Below are positions 33,896-42,108 of a stretch of DNA of 64,000 nt, piece by piece. The notes under the pieces are model-generated. The model saw nothing but the letters and a program-made list of their open reading frames with translations. It was not told where the DNA came from and ran no database searches. The position numbers were made by a program, and so were the translations under genes. Source of the stretch: JBGPEQ01 sp050180895 (GTDB taxonomy: Bacteria > Pseudomonadota > Alphaproteobacteria > Dongiales > Dongiaceae); assembly GCA_050180895.1 (NCBI GenBank), contig JBFXDS010000001.1, positions 496,001 to 560,000 on the forward strand. The letters run 5' to 3'. Position 1 is the stretch's first letter, and each line of letters begins with the position of its first letter.

Positions 33896-34230
33896 GGCCC
33901 GCCCTCCCGATTGTGGCCTTGCTCGCGGCGCTGGCCGCAAGCGGCTGCTCGCTGGCGCCCGGCGGCGCCGGCGTGCAGCGGGCGATCGAAACGGCCGTCG
34001 ACGCCGGCCTCGACGACCGCCGCGCCTACAACGACAAGAAGGCTTCGCTCCTGCCGGCCGTCACCTGCGACATCTCGCTCGGCGCCTATGCCCGCATGGC
34101 CGAAAGCAACGTCAAGCGCGGCGTCGCGCTGATCTGCGGCCTCGACCAGGGACGGGCGGTTGCAGCCGACCTGAACGCCGCCGCGGCGATCCTCGGGCAG
34201 TTGCGAACGATGACCGGCGAGGCGCCATGA
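33892..34230 (+). CDS. Lysis lipoprotein (outer-membrane spanin-like)
   Basis: 112 aa with a lipoprotein signal: MRPALPIVALLAALAASGCS, lipobox cysteine at residue 19. The mature part is Ala/Arg-rich helical. Encoded between holin-like and endolysin genes with ATGA overlaps on both sides, which is where phages encode Rz1-type spanins, but it is longer and less Pro-rich than typical Rz1. Two further cysteines in the mature part (about 63 and 84) could form a disulphide. Confidence 0.7.
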   Translation: MRPALPIVALLAALAASGCSLAPGGAGVQRAIETAVDAGLDDRRAYNDKKASLLPAVTCDISLGAYARMAESNVKRGVALICGLDQGRAVAADLNAAAAILGQLRTMTGEAP

Positions 34231-34634
34231 CCCGGCTCCCGCGCGGCATCCGCAACCGCAACCCCGGCAACATCCGCAAGAGCCGCGATCGCTGGAAGGG
34301 CTTGGCGCCGGCGCAGACCGACCCCGCCTTTTTCGTGTTCGATGCGCCGGTCTGGGGCATTCGCGCCATGGCCGTGATCCTGCGCAACTACCGCAAGCGC
34401 CACGGCCTGAAGACTCTGGCGCAGATCATCGGGCGTTGGGCGCCGGCGCAGGAGAACGACACCGCCGGCTATGTCCGCATGGTCGCCAAGGCCATGCGAC
34501 TTCATCCGCGCACCGTCATTGATCCTCAGGATCCCGCGACCCTGCGCGATCTCATCGCCGCCATCATCCGTCATGAAAACGGCGTCCAACCCTACGATCC
34601 CGACACCATAGAAACGGCGATCGACCTGGCCTGA
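34227..34634 (+). CDS. Phage endolysin, P5-like muramidase/transglycosylase
   Basis: 135 aa. The N-terminal RGIRNRNPGNIRKSRDRWKG is the hallmark of a small phage lysin family often named structural protein P5 or lytic transglycosylase. An AQTDPAFFVFDAPVWGIRAM segment and a C-terminal helix IRHENGVQPY follow, as in the family. It would cleave peptidoglycan after holin opening. Last phage gene; only 46 bp separate it from the tRNA-Thr 3' end. Confidence 0.88.
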   Translation: MTRLPRGIRNRNPGNIRKSRDRWKGLAPAQTDPAFFVFDAPVWGIRAMAVILRNYRKRHGLKTLAQIIGRWAPAQENDTAGYVRMVAKAMRLHPRTVIDPQDPATLRDLIAAIIRHENGVQPYDPDTIETAIDLA

Positions 34635-34680
34635 ACAGCCATCGATACGCCCTTAGCTCGCGCAAGCTGAATAAGAGGGC

Positions 34681-34755
34681 TGGTGCCGCCGGGCAGGATT
34701 GAACTGCCGACCTCGCCCTTACCAAGGGCGCGCTCTACCACTGAGCTACGGCGGC
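34681..34755 (-). tRNA. tRNA-Thr(GGT), likely phage attachment site
   Basis: On the minus strand the cloverleaf has a 7-bp acceptor (GCCGCCG with CGGCGGC), D-arm GCTCAGTGGTAGAGC, anticodon loop TTGGTAA (anticodon GGT) closed by CGCCC/GGGCG, T-loop GTTCAATCC, discriminator A and encoded CCA. Its 3' end points at the prophage, as in a tRNA-targeted integration. Confidence 0.95.
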
Positions 34756-34853
34756 ACGATGGTTGCGGGCTTGAAGCGGCGGGCACCATGCCATAGCGCT
34801 GTCGGCCAAGGCAAGCCCGATGGCCGCATCTGACGCGCACAAACATTGACGTT

Positions 34854-34894
34854 CGGCCCGCACCCGCCCCGGGTGCGGGCCGCTTTTCTTTTTT
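34854..34894 (+). terminator. Strong rightward intrinsic terminator
   Basis: A perfect 13-bp stem CGGCCCGCACCCG/CGGGTGCGGGCCG with a 3-base loop (34854-34882), followed by CTTTTCTTTTTT. It works only for rightward transcription, so it could stop phage lysis-operon transcripts that have run antisense through tRNA-Thr, protecting the core genes beyond. Confidence 0.85.
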
Positions 34895-34912
34895 GGTGAG
34901 ATCCCTCGCGGG

Positions 34913-35149
34913 ATGACACGCCCAGATTCCCGCGCTACGTTCGACGGCATCATGGTTGACGAGCGCGAACGCAAGCCGGCGCTCACGCCGGCCGGGGAAC
35001 GGGCGGTTGAAGACCGTCGGCGGCGTCTTGCCGCGGCCCTGCGTGAAAATTTGCGTAAGCGCAAGGGTCAGCAGCGGGCGCGGTCCGCAGAGGCAGGACT
35101 GTCTTCCGGGTCGAAGGATCCTGGCGCAGGCGGCCGGAGTGGCGACTGA
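34913..35149 (+). CDS. Small conserved basic protein upstream of murA
   Basis: 78 aa (or 65 from the internal ATG at 34952). The core LTPAGERAVEDRRRRLAAALR followed by ENLRKRKGQQRAR is a basic helix, similar to a short protein often encoded just before murA in Rhodospirillales-type genomes. No catalytic motif; nucleic-acid or ribosome association is conceivable. The ribosome site is weak for both starts. The 210 bp to murA hold no other supported gene. Confidence 0.55.
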   Translation: MTRPDSRATFDGIMVDERERKPALTPAGERAVEDRRRRLAAALRENLRKRKGQQRARSAEAGLSSGSKDPGAGGRSGD

Positions 35150-35359
35150 CGTCCGGGGGCCGCTTGAGGCGGGGCGGATGTTACAGTAGAAACCTGTGAT
35201 GTTGGGCCCGCTCGGCAACGGCCTTGCGATGCCGGTGGCGACGCCGCAGGAAAGCCATACTCGATGCCTATCGTTTTTCATCCCCGGGCTGCAATCGCCG
35301 AAGGCGAGCCGGCCGCTCTCCCTGCGCTTCCTGGATGCTTCCGATAGCAGGCGCTTCCC

Positions 35360-36640
35360 ATGGACAGAATACGCATTCGCGGCGGTAAGCGGCTGCGCGG
35401 CGAGATCCGGGTCAGCGGCGCCAAGAATGCGGCCCTCCCGCTGATGGCGGCGGCGCTGCTGACGGATCAGCCGCTGCGTTTGGCCAACATGCCCGATCTC
35501 ATGGACATCGCGACCATGGCCAGCCTGTTGACGCAGCTCGGCGTGGCCATCTCGGTCAGCGAACCGCGCGCTGGCGGCCCGGCGACGCGCGCGATGCGCC
35601 TGCAGGCCGGTCGCATCGTCGATACGACGGCGCCCTACGATCTCGTGCGGAAGATGCGTGCGTCGGTGCTGGCGTTGGGGCCGCTGGTGGCCCGCTGCGG
35701 AGAGGCCAAGGTATCGTTGCCCGGCGGCTGCGCCATCGGTACCCGGCCGGTCGACCTTCACTTGAAGGGACTGGCCCAGCTGGGCGCGGAAATCGAGCTG
35801 CAGGACGGCTACGTTCACGCCAAGGCCCCGAAAGGCCTGACCGGAGGCCGCATCGTCTTCCCCAACGTATCCGTCGGGGCCACCGAAAATCTGATGATGG
35901 CGGCGGCCCTGGCGCGCGGCGAAACGGAGATCGTCAACGCGGCGCGTGAGCCGGAGGTCGTCGACCTCGCCCACTGCCTCGCGGCCATGGGCGCGGACAT
36001 TCGGGGCATCGGTACGGACACGCTGCACATCCGCGGGGTCGACCGCCTGCAAGGCGCCGATCATACGGTCATCCCCGACCGCATCGAAGCCGGGTCCTAT
36101 GCCATGGCGGCGGCCATCACCGATGGCGAGGTCGAGCTTCTTGGCGCCCGCCTCGACCAGCTCGAGGCAGTGGTCGAGACATTGGCGCAGGCGCGGGTTT
36201 CCGTGACGGCGACGGAGGCCGGCCTGCGCGTCGGCCGCGTCAACGGCGAGCTGGTCGGGGTCGACGTCATGACCGAGCCGTTTCCCGGCTTCCCGACCGA
36301 TCTGCAGGCGCAATTCATGGCGCTCATGACCTCGGCTGCGGGGGCGGCCATGATCACCGAGACGATTTTCGAGAACCGTTTCATGCACGTGCCGGAGCTG
36401 TGCCGGATGGGCGCCAGCATCAATGTCCACGGCGCTTCGGCCATGGTCCGCGGCGTGCGGCGCCTGACCGGCGCGCCGGTCATGGCCACGGATCTTCGCG
36501 CGTCGGTGTCGCTCGTGCTCGCCGGGCTGGCGGCGGAGGGCGACACGATCCTCAACCGCGTCTACCACCTGGATCGCGGCTACGAGCGGCTGGTCGAGAA
36601 GCTCGCCGGCTGCGGCGCCGAGATCGAGCGGTTGAAGTGA
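35360..36640 (+). CDS. murA: UDP-N-acetylglucosamine 1-carboxyvinyltransferase
   Basis: First committed step of peptidoglycan synthesis: transfers enolpyruvate from PEP to UDP-GlcNAc in the cytosol. 426 aa, normal length. N-terminal GGKRLRGEIRVSGAKNAALP, catalytic Cys124 in PGGCAIGTRPVD (the fosfomycin target, as Cys115 in E. coli) and the C-terminal DLRASVSLVLAGL are all present. The stop overlaps the next gene's ATG, indicating coupling to the DUF2948 gene. Confidence 0.97.
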   Translation: MDRIRIRGGKRLRGEIRVSGAKNAALPLMAAALLTDQPLRLANMPDLMDIATMASLLTQLGVAISVSEPRAGGPATRAMRLQAGRIVDTTAPYDLVRKMRASVLALGPLVARCGEAKVSLPGGCAIGTRPVDLHLKGLAQLGAEIELQDGYVHAKAPKGLTGGRIVFPNVSVGATENLMMAAALARGETEIVNAAREPEVVDLAHCLAAMGADIRGIGTDTLHIRGVDRLQGADHTVIPDRIEAGSYAMAAAITDGEVELLGARLDQLEAVVETLAQARVSVTATEAGLRVGRVNGELVGVDVMTEPFPGFPTDLQAQFMALMTSAAGAAMITETIFENRFMHVPELCRMGASINVHGASAMVRGVRRLTGAPVMATDLRASVSLVLAGLAAEGDTILNRVYHLDRGYERLVEKLAGCGAEIERLK

Positions 36641-37164
36641 TGGCGCAGGAGCGTCTCAGGCTCGCCGCCCGCGATGCCGACGATCTTGCGGTGATCGCGG
36701 CCTGCGTTCAGGACGCCCTGGTGCCCGTCGTCGATATGGCTTTTCTGCCGGCGGAGAAGCGCTTTCTGCTCGCGCTCAATCGTTTCCGCTGGGATCGGCT
36801 CGATGCCGAAAAGCTGGCGACGGCTGTCGATAGCCGTCCATTCTCCCGCCGCGGCGGAGATGCGCCGTTCTGGGAGCAAGGCGACAAGGGGCCCGCGTTC
36901 GAGCGGGTCCTGAGCGGCTTGCGCTTCGAGTCGGTCGTGACAGTGCGTACGAAAGGCATCGACCTGCGGAATCGCGAACGCATCCTCGAGCTGTTGACCA
37001 TCCAAGCCGAACCGGGAGCGGTCTTGCTGGTCTTCGCCGACAACGTCACGCTTCGGCTGGAGATCGAGGAACTGAGTTGCTTCCTCGAGGATCTCGGCGA
37101 TTCCTGGCCGACCCGGTGGCGGCCGCGCCATCCGGACGACGTCGCGGATACCGATCGGCGGTGA
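36640..37164 (+). CDS. DUF2948 family protein
   Basis: 174 aa starting in the murA stop (GTGATGG). The N terminus RLAARDADDLAVIAACVQDAL and the RFRWDR segment identify the DUF2948 family, conserved beside murA in alphaproteobacteria. Soluble, no known catalytic motif, function unknown. The usual neighbour hisD does not follow; instead a 117-bp gap leads to the UPF0262 gene. Confidence 0.88.
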   Translation: MAQERLRLAARDADDLAVIAACVQDALVPVVDMAFLPAEKRFLLALNRFRWDRLDAEKLATAVDSRPFSRRGGDAPFWEQGDKGPAFERVLSGLRFESVVTVRTKGIDLRNRERILELLTIQAEPGAVLLVFADNVTLRLEIEELSCFLEDLGDSWPTRWRPRHPDDVADTDRR

Positions 37165-37281
37165 CGGCAGAAGCCCCTCGATCGATGCGTTCGCGGCGCC
37201 GCCGGCTCGCTGACAAATCCCGGAACTACGGTATCGTGCAAGTCCTCAGGCAACGGCGACCAACGCGGCGGAGGCATTCTT

Positions 37282-37770
37282 TTGGCCGATTTCGACCAGA
37301 GTGATTGGCGGCGCATCGCCAAGGTGTCGCTGGACGAACGCACGGTGGTTCGCCGCAGCGCGGAGGTCGAGCATGAGCGGGCGACGGCGATCTTCGACCT
37401 GATCGAGGAAAACAGATTTTCGCCTGCGGGCAGCGACGCGGGACCTTTCAGTCTCCATCTCAGCATCGAGGAGAATCGCCTCGTCCTCGATATCCGCACG
37501 GAAGACGAGAGTCCGGTCGGCAAGGTGATGCTTGCGCTGGGGCCCTTCCGCCGGGTCGTGAAGGACTATTTCACCGTCTGCGAAAGCTACTACACGGCCA
37601 TCAAATCCGCGTCGCCGTCGCAGATCGAGGCGATCGACATGGGGCGCCGCGGCCTCCACGACGAGGGCGCGGAGCTGCTGCGCGAACGGCTCGCCGGCAA
37701 GGTCGAGATGGACGGCAACACCGCCCGGCGCCTCTTCACCCTGCTGTGCGTTCTCCATATCCGCGGTTGA
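37282..37770 (+). CDS. UPF0262 family protein
   Basis: 162 aa with a TTG start behind GCGGAGG. RSAEVEHERATAIFDLIEEN, then LALGPFRRVVKDYFTVCESYY, and the GRRGLHDEGAELLRERL segment are the signature of UPF0262, conserved in alphaproteobacteria next to the phosphatase and infA genes. Biochemical role unknown. Confidence 0.92.
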   Translation: MADFDQSDWRRIAKVSLDERTVVRRSAEVEHERATAIFDLIEENRFSPAGSDAGPFSLHLSIEENRLVLDIRTEDESPVGKVMLALGPFRRVVKDYFTVCESYYTAIKSASPSQIEAIDMGRRGLHDEGAELLRERLAGKVEMDGNTARRLFTLLCVLHIRG

Positions 37771-37782
37771 GCGGAGGAGGGG

Positions 37783-38226
37783 ATGGCCGACCTGCCCGGC
37801 AGCGTCCTGTTCTGTTGCACGCTCAATGCCCTGCGGTCGCCGATGGCGGAAGGCATCTTCAAGCGGCTGCACAATCGCCGCGTTTTCGTCGACTCCGTCG
37901 GTGTGCGCGCGGGCGATCTCGATCCCTTCGCAGTCGCCGTGATGGACGAGATCGGGATCGACATCAGCCGCCATCGGTGCAAGACCTTCGACAATCTCGA
38001 GGACACGTCGTTCGACCTCATCATCTCCCTGTCGCCGGAGGCGCATCACAGCGCCCTCGAGATGACCCGGACCATGGCCTGCGAGGTCGAGTTCTGGAAT
38101 ACCTTCGATCCCAGCATCGTCGAAGGCAGCCGCGAAACGCGGCTCGACGCCTATCGGGAGGTACGGGACACTCTCATGCATCGCATCCGCGAACGATTTC
38201 CGATACATGCTGCGCCGAAGGTTTAG
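37783..38226 (+). CDS. Low-molecular-weight phosphotyrosine phosphatase-like protein
   Basis: 147 aa. The P-loop is C12-TLNAL-R18 in VLFCCTLNALRSPMAEG, fitting C-x5-R. The usual general-acid DP motif is not obvious; the C-terminal NTFDPS may serve. Located 12 bp after the UPF0262 gene and before infA, a conserved alphaproteobacterial order. Substrate unknown; arsenate-reductase-like activity is possible for this fold but not supported specifically. Confidence 0.87.
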   Translation: MADLPGSVLFCCTLNALRSPMAEGIFKRLHNRRVFVDSVGVRAGDLDPFAVAVMDEIGIDISRHRCKTFDNLEDTSFDLIISLSPEAHHSALEMTRTMACEVEFWNTFDPSIVEGSRETRLDAYREVRDTLMHRIRERFPIHAAPKV

Positions 38227-38335
38227 GCCGAGATGACGGGGCAGCGTCGGGCTTTGCGGCTTTTGCAAAGCCAGCCGATGGCGGTATGATCCGCGCCGCC
38301 CGCTTGCCGAGGGCGATGTGATGTAGGGAGACTGG

Positions 38336-38554
38336 ATGCCGAAGGAAGACCTGATTGAGTTTGCGGGCACGGTCCTGGAGCTGCTGCCTAATGCGATGTT
38401 TCGCGTGAAGCTGGACAATGATCACGAAGTCCTCGCCCATACCTCGGGCAAGATGCGCAAGAACCGCATTCGCGTCCTCGCTGGCGACCGGGTCAATGTG
38501 GAGATGACTCCATATGACCTGACCAAGGGGCGCATCACCTTTCGCTTCAAATAG
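38336..38554 (+). CDS. infA: Translation initiation factor IF-1
   Basis: 72 aa, normal IF-1 length. MPKEDLIEFAGTVLELLPNA, SGKMRKNRIRVLAGDRV and YDLTKGRITFRFK match the OB-fold factor that occupies the ribosomal A site during initiation. Preceded by GTAGGGAGACTGG. Confidence 0.98.
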   Translation: MPKEDLIEFAGTVLELLPNAMFRVKLDNDHEVLAHTSGKMRKNRIRVLAGDRVNVEMTPYDLTKGRITFRFK

Positions 38555-38583
38555 AGTCTATCGGCGCCAGGGCAGAATCGAGC

Positions 38584-39183
38584 GTGGCAATGCCGATGGC
38601 GGGTTCCCCCCTGGTGCTGGCGTCGGCTTCGCCGCGCCGGCGCGAGCTGCTGGCGCAGCTGGGAATTGTGCCGGACGCCATCGATCCTGCGGACATCGAC
38701 GAAACGCCGCAACGCGGCGAACCGCCCGAGCAGCATGCCCGGCGATTGGCCTTCGCCAAGGTGAACGCCGTCGCCCCGCGCCACCACGGGACTTTCGTCC
38801 TCGCCGCGGATACCGTCGTTGCCTGCGGCCACCGCATTCTGCCCAAAGCCGATACACGCGCCGTCGCCGAATCATGTCTCGGCCTGCTCTCCGGGCGGCG
38901 CCACCGCGTCATCGGCGCATTGTGCATCGCAGCCCCCGATGGCCGGCGGTCCTCCCGCACGGTGATTTCGCGGGTCGCTTTCAAGCGCCTGAGTGCCGAC
39001 GAGATGGCCGCGTATCTGGCGAGTGGAGAATGGGAGGGTAAGGCAGGAGGCTATGCCATACAGGGTTGCGCCGCCGGCCTTATTCCGTGGATCGAGGGTT
39101 CCTACAGCAACATCGTCGGCTTGGCGTTGTTCGAGGTCCGCGCCCTGCTCGTCGGGCTCGGTTATCCGGTCGAGCGCGGCTGA
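38584..39183 (+). CDS. maf: Maf-family nucleotide pyrophosphatase
   Basis: 199 aa. LVLASASPRRRELLAQLG at the N terminus, ADTVVACGHRILPKA (the catalytic Asp region) and GKAGGYAIQGCAA are diagnostic. Removes non-canonical nucleoside triphosphates. The GTG at 38584 or the ATGs at 38590 and 38596 could each start translation. The stop overlaps the RNase gene's ATG. Confidence 0.93.
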   Translation: MAMPMAGSPLVLASASPRRRELLAQLGIVPDAIDPADIDETPQRGEPPEQHARRLAFAKVNAVAPRHHGTFVLAADTVVACGHRILPKADTRAVAESCLGLLSGRRHRVIGALCIAAPDGRRSSRTVISRVAFKRLSADEMAAYLASGEWEGKAGGYAIQGCAAGLIPWIEGSYSNIVGLALFEVRALLVGLGYPVERG

Positions 39184-40415
39184 TGGTCGCTCATCGTCGC
39201 GCCCGTCACCGTCTTTTTGTCGCGGTGCGGCGCGATCACCGCTGGGTTGCGTGGCTCGAGAACGATCGCTTGGTCGAGTTCCATCGGCAGAAGGCATCCG
39301 AGGAGCTGCAGTCGGGCGACATCCATCTCGGCCGCATCGTTCGAGTCGACAAAGGACTGGGCGCTGCCTTCGTCGATATCGGCCGAAAGCAAGCCGTGTT
39401 CTTGCCATTGAGCGAGCTGTCCACTCCTGCGGTCGAGGGCGCCAGGACCATCGTCCAGATCGAGCGTGAGGGACGCGGCGAAAAGAGCCCACGAGGGACG
39501 GCTCGGCCGGCGCTTGCCGGCGCCCGCGTCGTCCTGATGCCCGGACGTCGAGGCAGCGCGGTCTCGGAGAAAATCGTCGACAAGGGGGAGAGATCGCGTT
39601 TGTCGGCGCTGATGAACGCTCTTGCCGAAGTCGGCGAGAGCTTCATGGCGCGCACCTCTGCCGTCGGCGCGACGGAACGGGAGCTGCGTCGCGAAGCTGC
39701 GGCGTTGCGGGCAAGTTGGCGGGACCTTCTGGAGCTGGAGCGGTCCAGGCAACCCCCCGCCGTTCTCCATCGCCAGCTGTCCATCGATATCGGGCTGCTG
39801 CGGGATCATGGCCCGGCATTCGACGAAATTGTCTATGACGATCGTCGCGCGGCCGCTGCCGCCGCTGCTTGGTGTCAATCGATTGCGCCAGAGCTGACGA
39901 TCCGGATTGTCTTTCGCCGGGATGCAGATTGGGTGCCTCCGCCGTCCGAGATACTGGAAGAGGTCGAGGAGGCGATCCAGCCGCACGTCGCCTTGCGATC
40001 TGGCGGCAGCCTCGTGATCGAGCCGACCGAGGCGATGACCGTCATCGACGTCAACGCCGAGTCGGCCACCGGCACTCATGCGAGCGCGCAGAGCGAGCGA
40101 GCGCTGCTGAGGGTCAACCTTGCGGCGGTCGATGAGATCGCGCGCCAGATCAGGCTGCGAAACGTCGGCGGCATTGCGGTGATCGATTTCATCGATCTGA
40201 AGGATGCCAATGGGCGACGCCAGATCGTGGACCGGCTGCGGGCAGCGGTGGCTCGGGATTCCGCCCCGGTCTGGGTCGGTGCGATGTCGCGCCTTGGTTT
40301 GGTCGAGTTGACGCGGCGTCGACGCGGTCCGACATTGGTAGAGATCATGATGCAGTCGTGTCGCGCGTGCGGCGGCACCGGGCATGTCGCCCGCGATCAC
40401 GTCCTGTATGGTTGA
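39183..40415 (+). CDS. Ribonuclease E/G family protein
   Basis: 410 aa, comparable to short RNase G-like proteins. An S1 domain (about 35-85, SGDIHLGRIVRVDKGLGAAF) comes first, then the RNase-H-like and DNase-I-like catalytic part with the metal-binding Asp289 in VIDVNAESATG and Asp338 in FIDLKD. The C-terminal zinc-link CRACGGTG mediates dimers in RNase E. The N-terminal region is short for RNase E. Overlaps maf and yacG, so it is part of the conserved operon. Confidence 0.93.
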   Translation: MVAHRRARHRLFVAVRRDHRWVAWLENDRLVEFHRQKASEELQSGDIHLGRIVRVDKGLGAAFVDIGRKQAVFLPLSELSTPAVEGARTIVQIEREGRGEKSPRGTARPALAGARVVLMPGRRGSAVSEKIVDKGERSRLSALMNALAEVGESFMARTSAVGATERELRREAAALRASWRDLLELERSRQPPAVLHRQLSIDIGLLRDHGPAFDEIVYDDRRAAAAAAAWCQSIAPELTIRIVFRRDADWVPPPSEILEEVEEAIQPHVALRSGGSLVIEPTEAMTVIDVNAESATGTHASAQSERALLRVNLAAVDEIARQIRLRNVGGIAVIDFIDLKDANGRRQIVDRLRAAVARDSAPVWVGAMSRLGLVELTRRRRGPTLVEIMMQSCRACGGTGHVARDHVLYG

Positions 40416-40686
40416 GACATCAGGCATGGGTACAGCGAAAGTCGAAATTCTGGCACGGCGCCGCAGGCAGGCATCGGAGCCGGAGGAGCGGGCCGCAGCC
40501 TCTTCGAAGAGGTCGGGCAGGGGCGGCTGTCCGATCTGCGGCGCGCCGCCGGCAGCACGCTATCGTCCGTTCTGCTCGGCCCGCTGCGCCGATGTCGATC
40601 TCGCCCGCTGGCTGAACGAAAGCTACCGCGTGCCCGGCGATGCCGTGGGTGGGACGGTGGAGTCGGATGAATCAGAACCAGATTAA
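40408..40686 (+). CDS. yacG: DNA gyrase inhibitor YacG (zinc protein)
   Basis: About 92 aa from the ATG at 40408 (86 from 40426). The zinc motif CPICGAPPAARYRPFCSARCADVDLARWLNESY, seen in pieces CPICG and FCSARC, is typical of YacG, which in E. coli binds GyrB and inhibits gyrase. The start overlaps the RNase gene by 8 bases. The N-terminal extension is basic and probably disordered. Confidence 0.92.
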   Translation: MVETSGMGTAKVEILARRRRQASEPEERAAASSKRSGRGGCPICGAPPAARYRPFCSARCADVDLARWLNESYRVPGDAVGGTVESDESEPD

Positions 40687-40711
40687 ACGGTTGAGGTCAC
40701 GGCCCTGCGGC

Positions 40712-40740
40712 TGGACAGGGCGCTGGATATTCTCTATAAG
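40712..40740 (+). promoter_or_regulatory. Probable tRNA-Phe promoter
   Basis: TGGACA (40712-40717), 17-bp spacer, TATAAG (40735-40740), 30 bp before the tRNA. A GC-rich stretch CCGGGACC follows the -10, as in stringently controlled stable-RNA promoters. Confidence 0.6.
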
Positions 40741-40770
40741 CCGGGACCTCCGACGGTTCCCGGCGGCCAA

Positions 40771-40846
<76 letters not shown>

Positions 40847-41012
40847 TTCCGAAAGCCCCATAAAACCGACGTTTCCCGCCTCTGAGGCGCGCCCGACAGG
40901 CCGCCGCCCTCCTCTTTAAACGTCCGCGAAATACCCGCGAATTTCCGCCGTTTTCCATGCCTGCCCTTTCGACATGGACACACAGCGGGCACATACGGGC
41001 GCAATTCGTGCA

Positions 41013-41131
41013 CGACAGAAACTCGCGCTCCACCGCCGTCACCTCGGCCGCGTCGTTGGCGCGATCCCGGAAAGGCTTGCCGTACATATCGAGCGTCAAC
41101 CTGATGCTCGAATGACGAGCCCCTGCTGGTC
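41013..41131 (-). pseudogene. Relic of a tyrosine integrase C terminus, frameshifted
   Basis: On the minus strand the frame reads HSSIRLTLDMYGKPFRDRAN, then DAAEVTAVEREFLS, the normal ending of a phage or island tyrosine recombinase including the catalytic-Tyr segment (MYG, Tyr nucleophile). Upstream the expected GHSSI is broken: shifting one base near 41115 gives DQQGL-(G)HSSI. The rest of the gene is missing beyond about 41131, where the FAH-family gene begins. The 287 bp between tRNA-Phe and that gene contain nothing else I can support. Confidence 0.7.
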
Positions 41132-41133
41132 CG

Positions 41134-42108
41134 TTAGGTTCGCTCAGAAAGCACCACGCGATTCTCGAGAGTTCCGATCCCTTCGATCGTGCAGGCGATC
41201 ACGTCGCCTGCCGCGAGATATCCGGCCGGCCGTACAATGTCGTCGCGCTTGTAGGAGATGCCCCCCAATGCCGGGTCCGAGGCCCAGCCGGTGCCGCCAG
41301 GCGTACCCGTACTGATGATCGTGCCCGGGTGCAATGTCATGTTGGTCGAGAAGTAGTGGATCAAGTACGCAACGCCGAACTTCATGCTGCGCGTGTTGTT
41401 GTTTTGACGCAGCGCGCCGTTCACGGCCGTCCGCAGATCGAGCGCCTGTGGATCGGCAATCTCGTCAGCGGTGACGAGGCAGGGACCTAGGGGCGCCGAC
41501 GTATCGAAGTTCTTGCTCGAGCCCAACTCGTACCATACGACCCCGTCGCGTGTCCGCACCTGGCGATCGCGGGCGGTGACGTCGTTGAGAATCGTATAGC
41601 CGAAGACGTGATCGAGCGCGTCCTCGACCTGGATATGGCGCCCAGGCTTGCCGATCACGACGGCAAGTTCGACCTCGTAGTCGAGTTTACTCGTTACTCG
41701 GCGGTCCCACAGAATCGGCTCATCCGGGCCGACGATGCAGGTCGGAGACTTCAGGAAAAATTCGGGCTCCTTGCCCTTGAGCGGGGACTCCGCCTTCTCC
41801 TTGTTGTGATCGACATAGTTGCTGCCGGCACACAGAATGATCGGCGGCACAAGGGGCGCGCGTAATGTCACGTCGGTAAGCTGCGGCAGCGTGATGCCCT
41901 TCTTTTGCGCGGCCGCGTATGCACGCGCGAGATTGGCCAGCGCCGGGTCTCCGCCCGCGATGATGGCATCGATGCCCGCGAGAGAACGCCGCTCCGCCGT
42001 ATCGAAGATGCCGAGTGCATCGTCCACCGCAAGCGGATCCATGACATAACCGTCCTGCAGCAGCGCCAGCCGCGTGCCGGACGCGTGGACGTAGTGCACG
42101 AGCTTCAC
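41134..42108 (-). CDS. Fumarylacetoacetate hydrolase family protein
   Basis: 324 aa. FAH-superfamily enzymes cleave C-C bonds or hydrate keto-acids in aromatic and sugar-acid breakdown. The metal-binding core shows EVELAVVIGKPGRHI, the GYTILNDVTARDRQ segment, the GSSKNFDTSAPLGPCLV segment and GTIISTGTPGGTG. Start chosen at the GTG at 42108 because GGGAGG lies just upstream; an ATG at 42141 would add 11 residues. Divergent from the flavoprotein gene, so it may share regulation. Exact substrate unknown. Confidence 0.9.
   Translation of the reverse strand: MKLVHYVHASGTRLALLQDGYVMDPLAVDDALGIFDTAERRSLAGIDAIIAGGDPALANLARAYAAAQKKGITLPQLTDVTLRAPLVPPIILCAGSNYVDHNKEKAESPLKGKEPEFFLKSPTCIVGPDEPILWDRRVTSKLDYEVELAVVIGKPGRHIQVEDALDHVFGYTILNDVTARDRQVRTRDGVVWYELGSSKNFDTSAPLGPCLVTADEIADPQALDLRTAVNGALRQNNNTRSMKFGVAYLIHYFSTNMTLHPGTIISTGTPGGTGWASDPALGGISYKRDDIVRPAGYLAAGDVIACTIEGIGTLENRVVLSERT

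Larger units (their letters stand above)
11396..34680. mobile_element. Podovirus-type prophage cassette lacking integrase and terminase
   Basis: A continuous block of phage genes: repressor and early genes, portal, scaffold, SU10-type capsid, adaptor, tail, ejection, fibre and lysis. The right border is taken as the 3' end of tRNA-Thr at 34681, the normal geometry for a tRNA-integrated phage. The left border is uncertain (11093-11395). No tyrosine or serine integrase, large or small terminase, primase, helicase or polymerase was found in any frame between the borders. I could not find a second copy of the tRNA 3' end on the left. All structural genes are full-length open frames with good ribosome sites. 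Confidence 0.85.

Noticed and set aside
34592..36568. 658-aa minus-strand open frame covering tRNA-Thr and murA
   Set aside because: It would run through a tRNA and antisense to murA; composition is that of an antisense frame.
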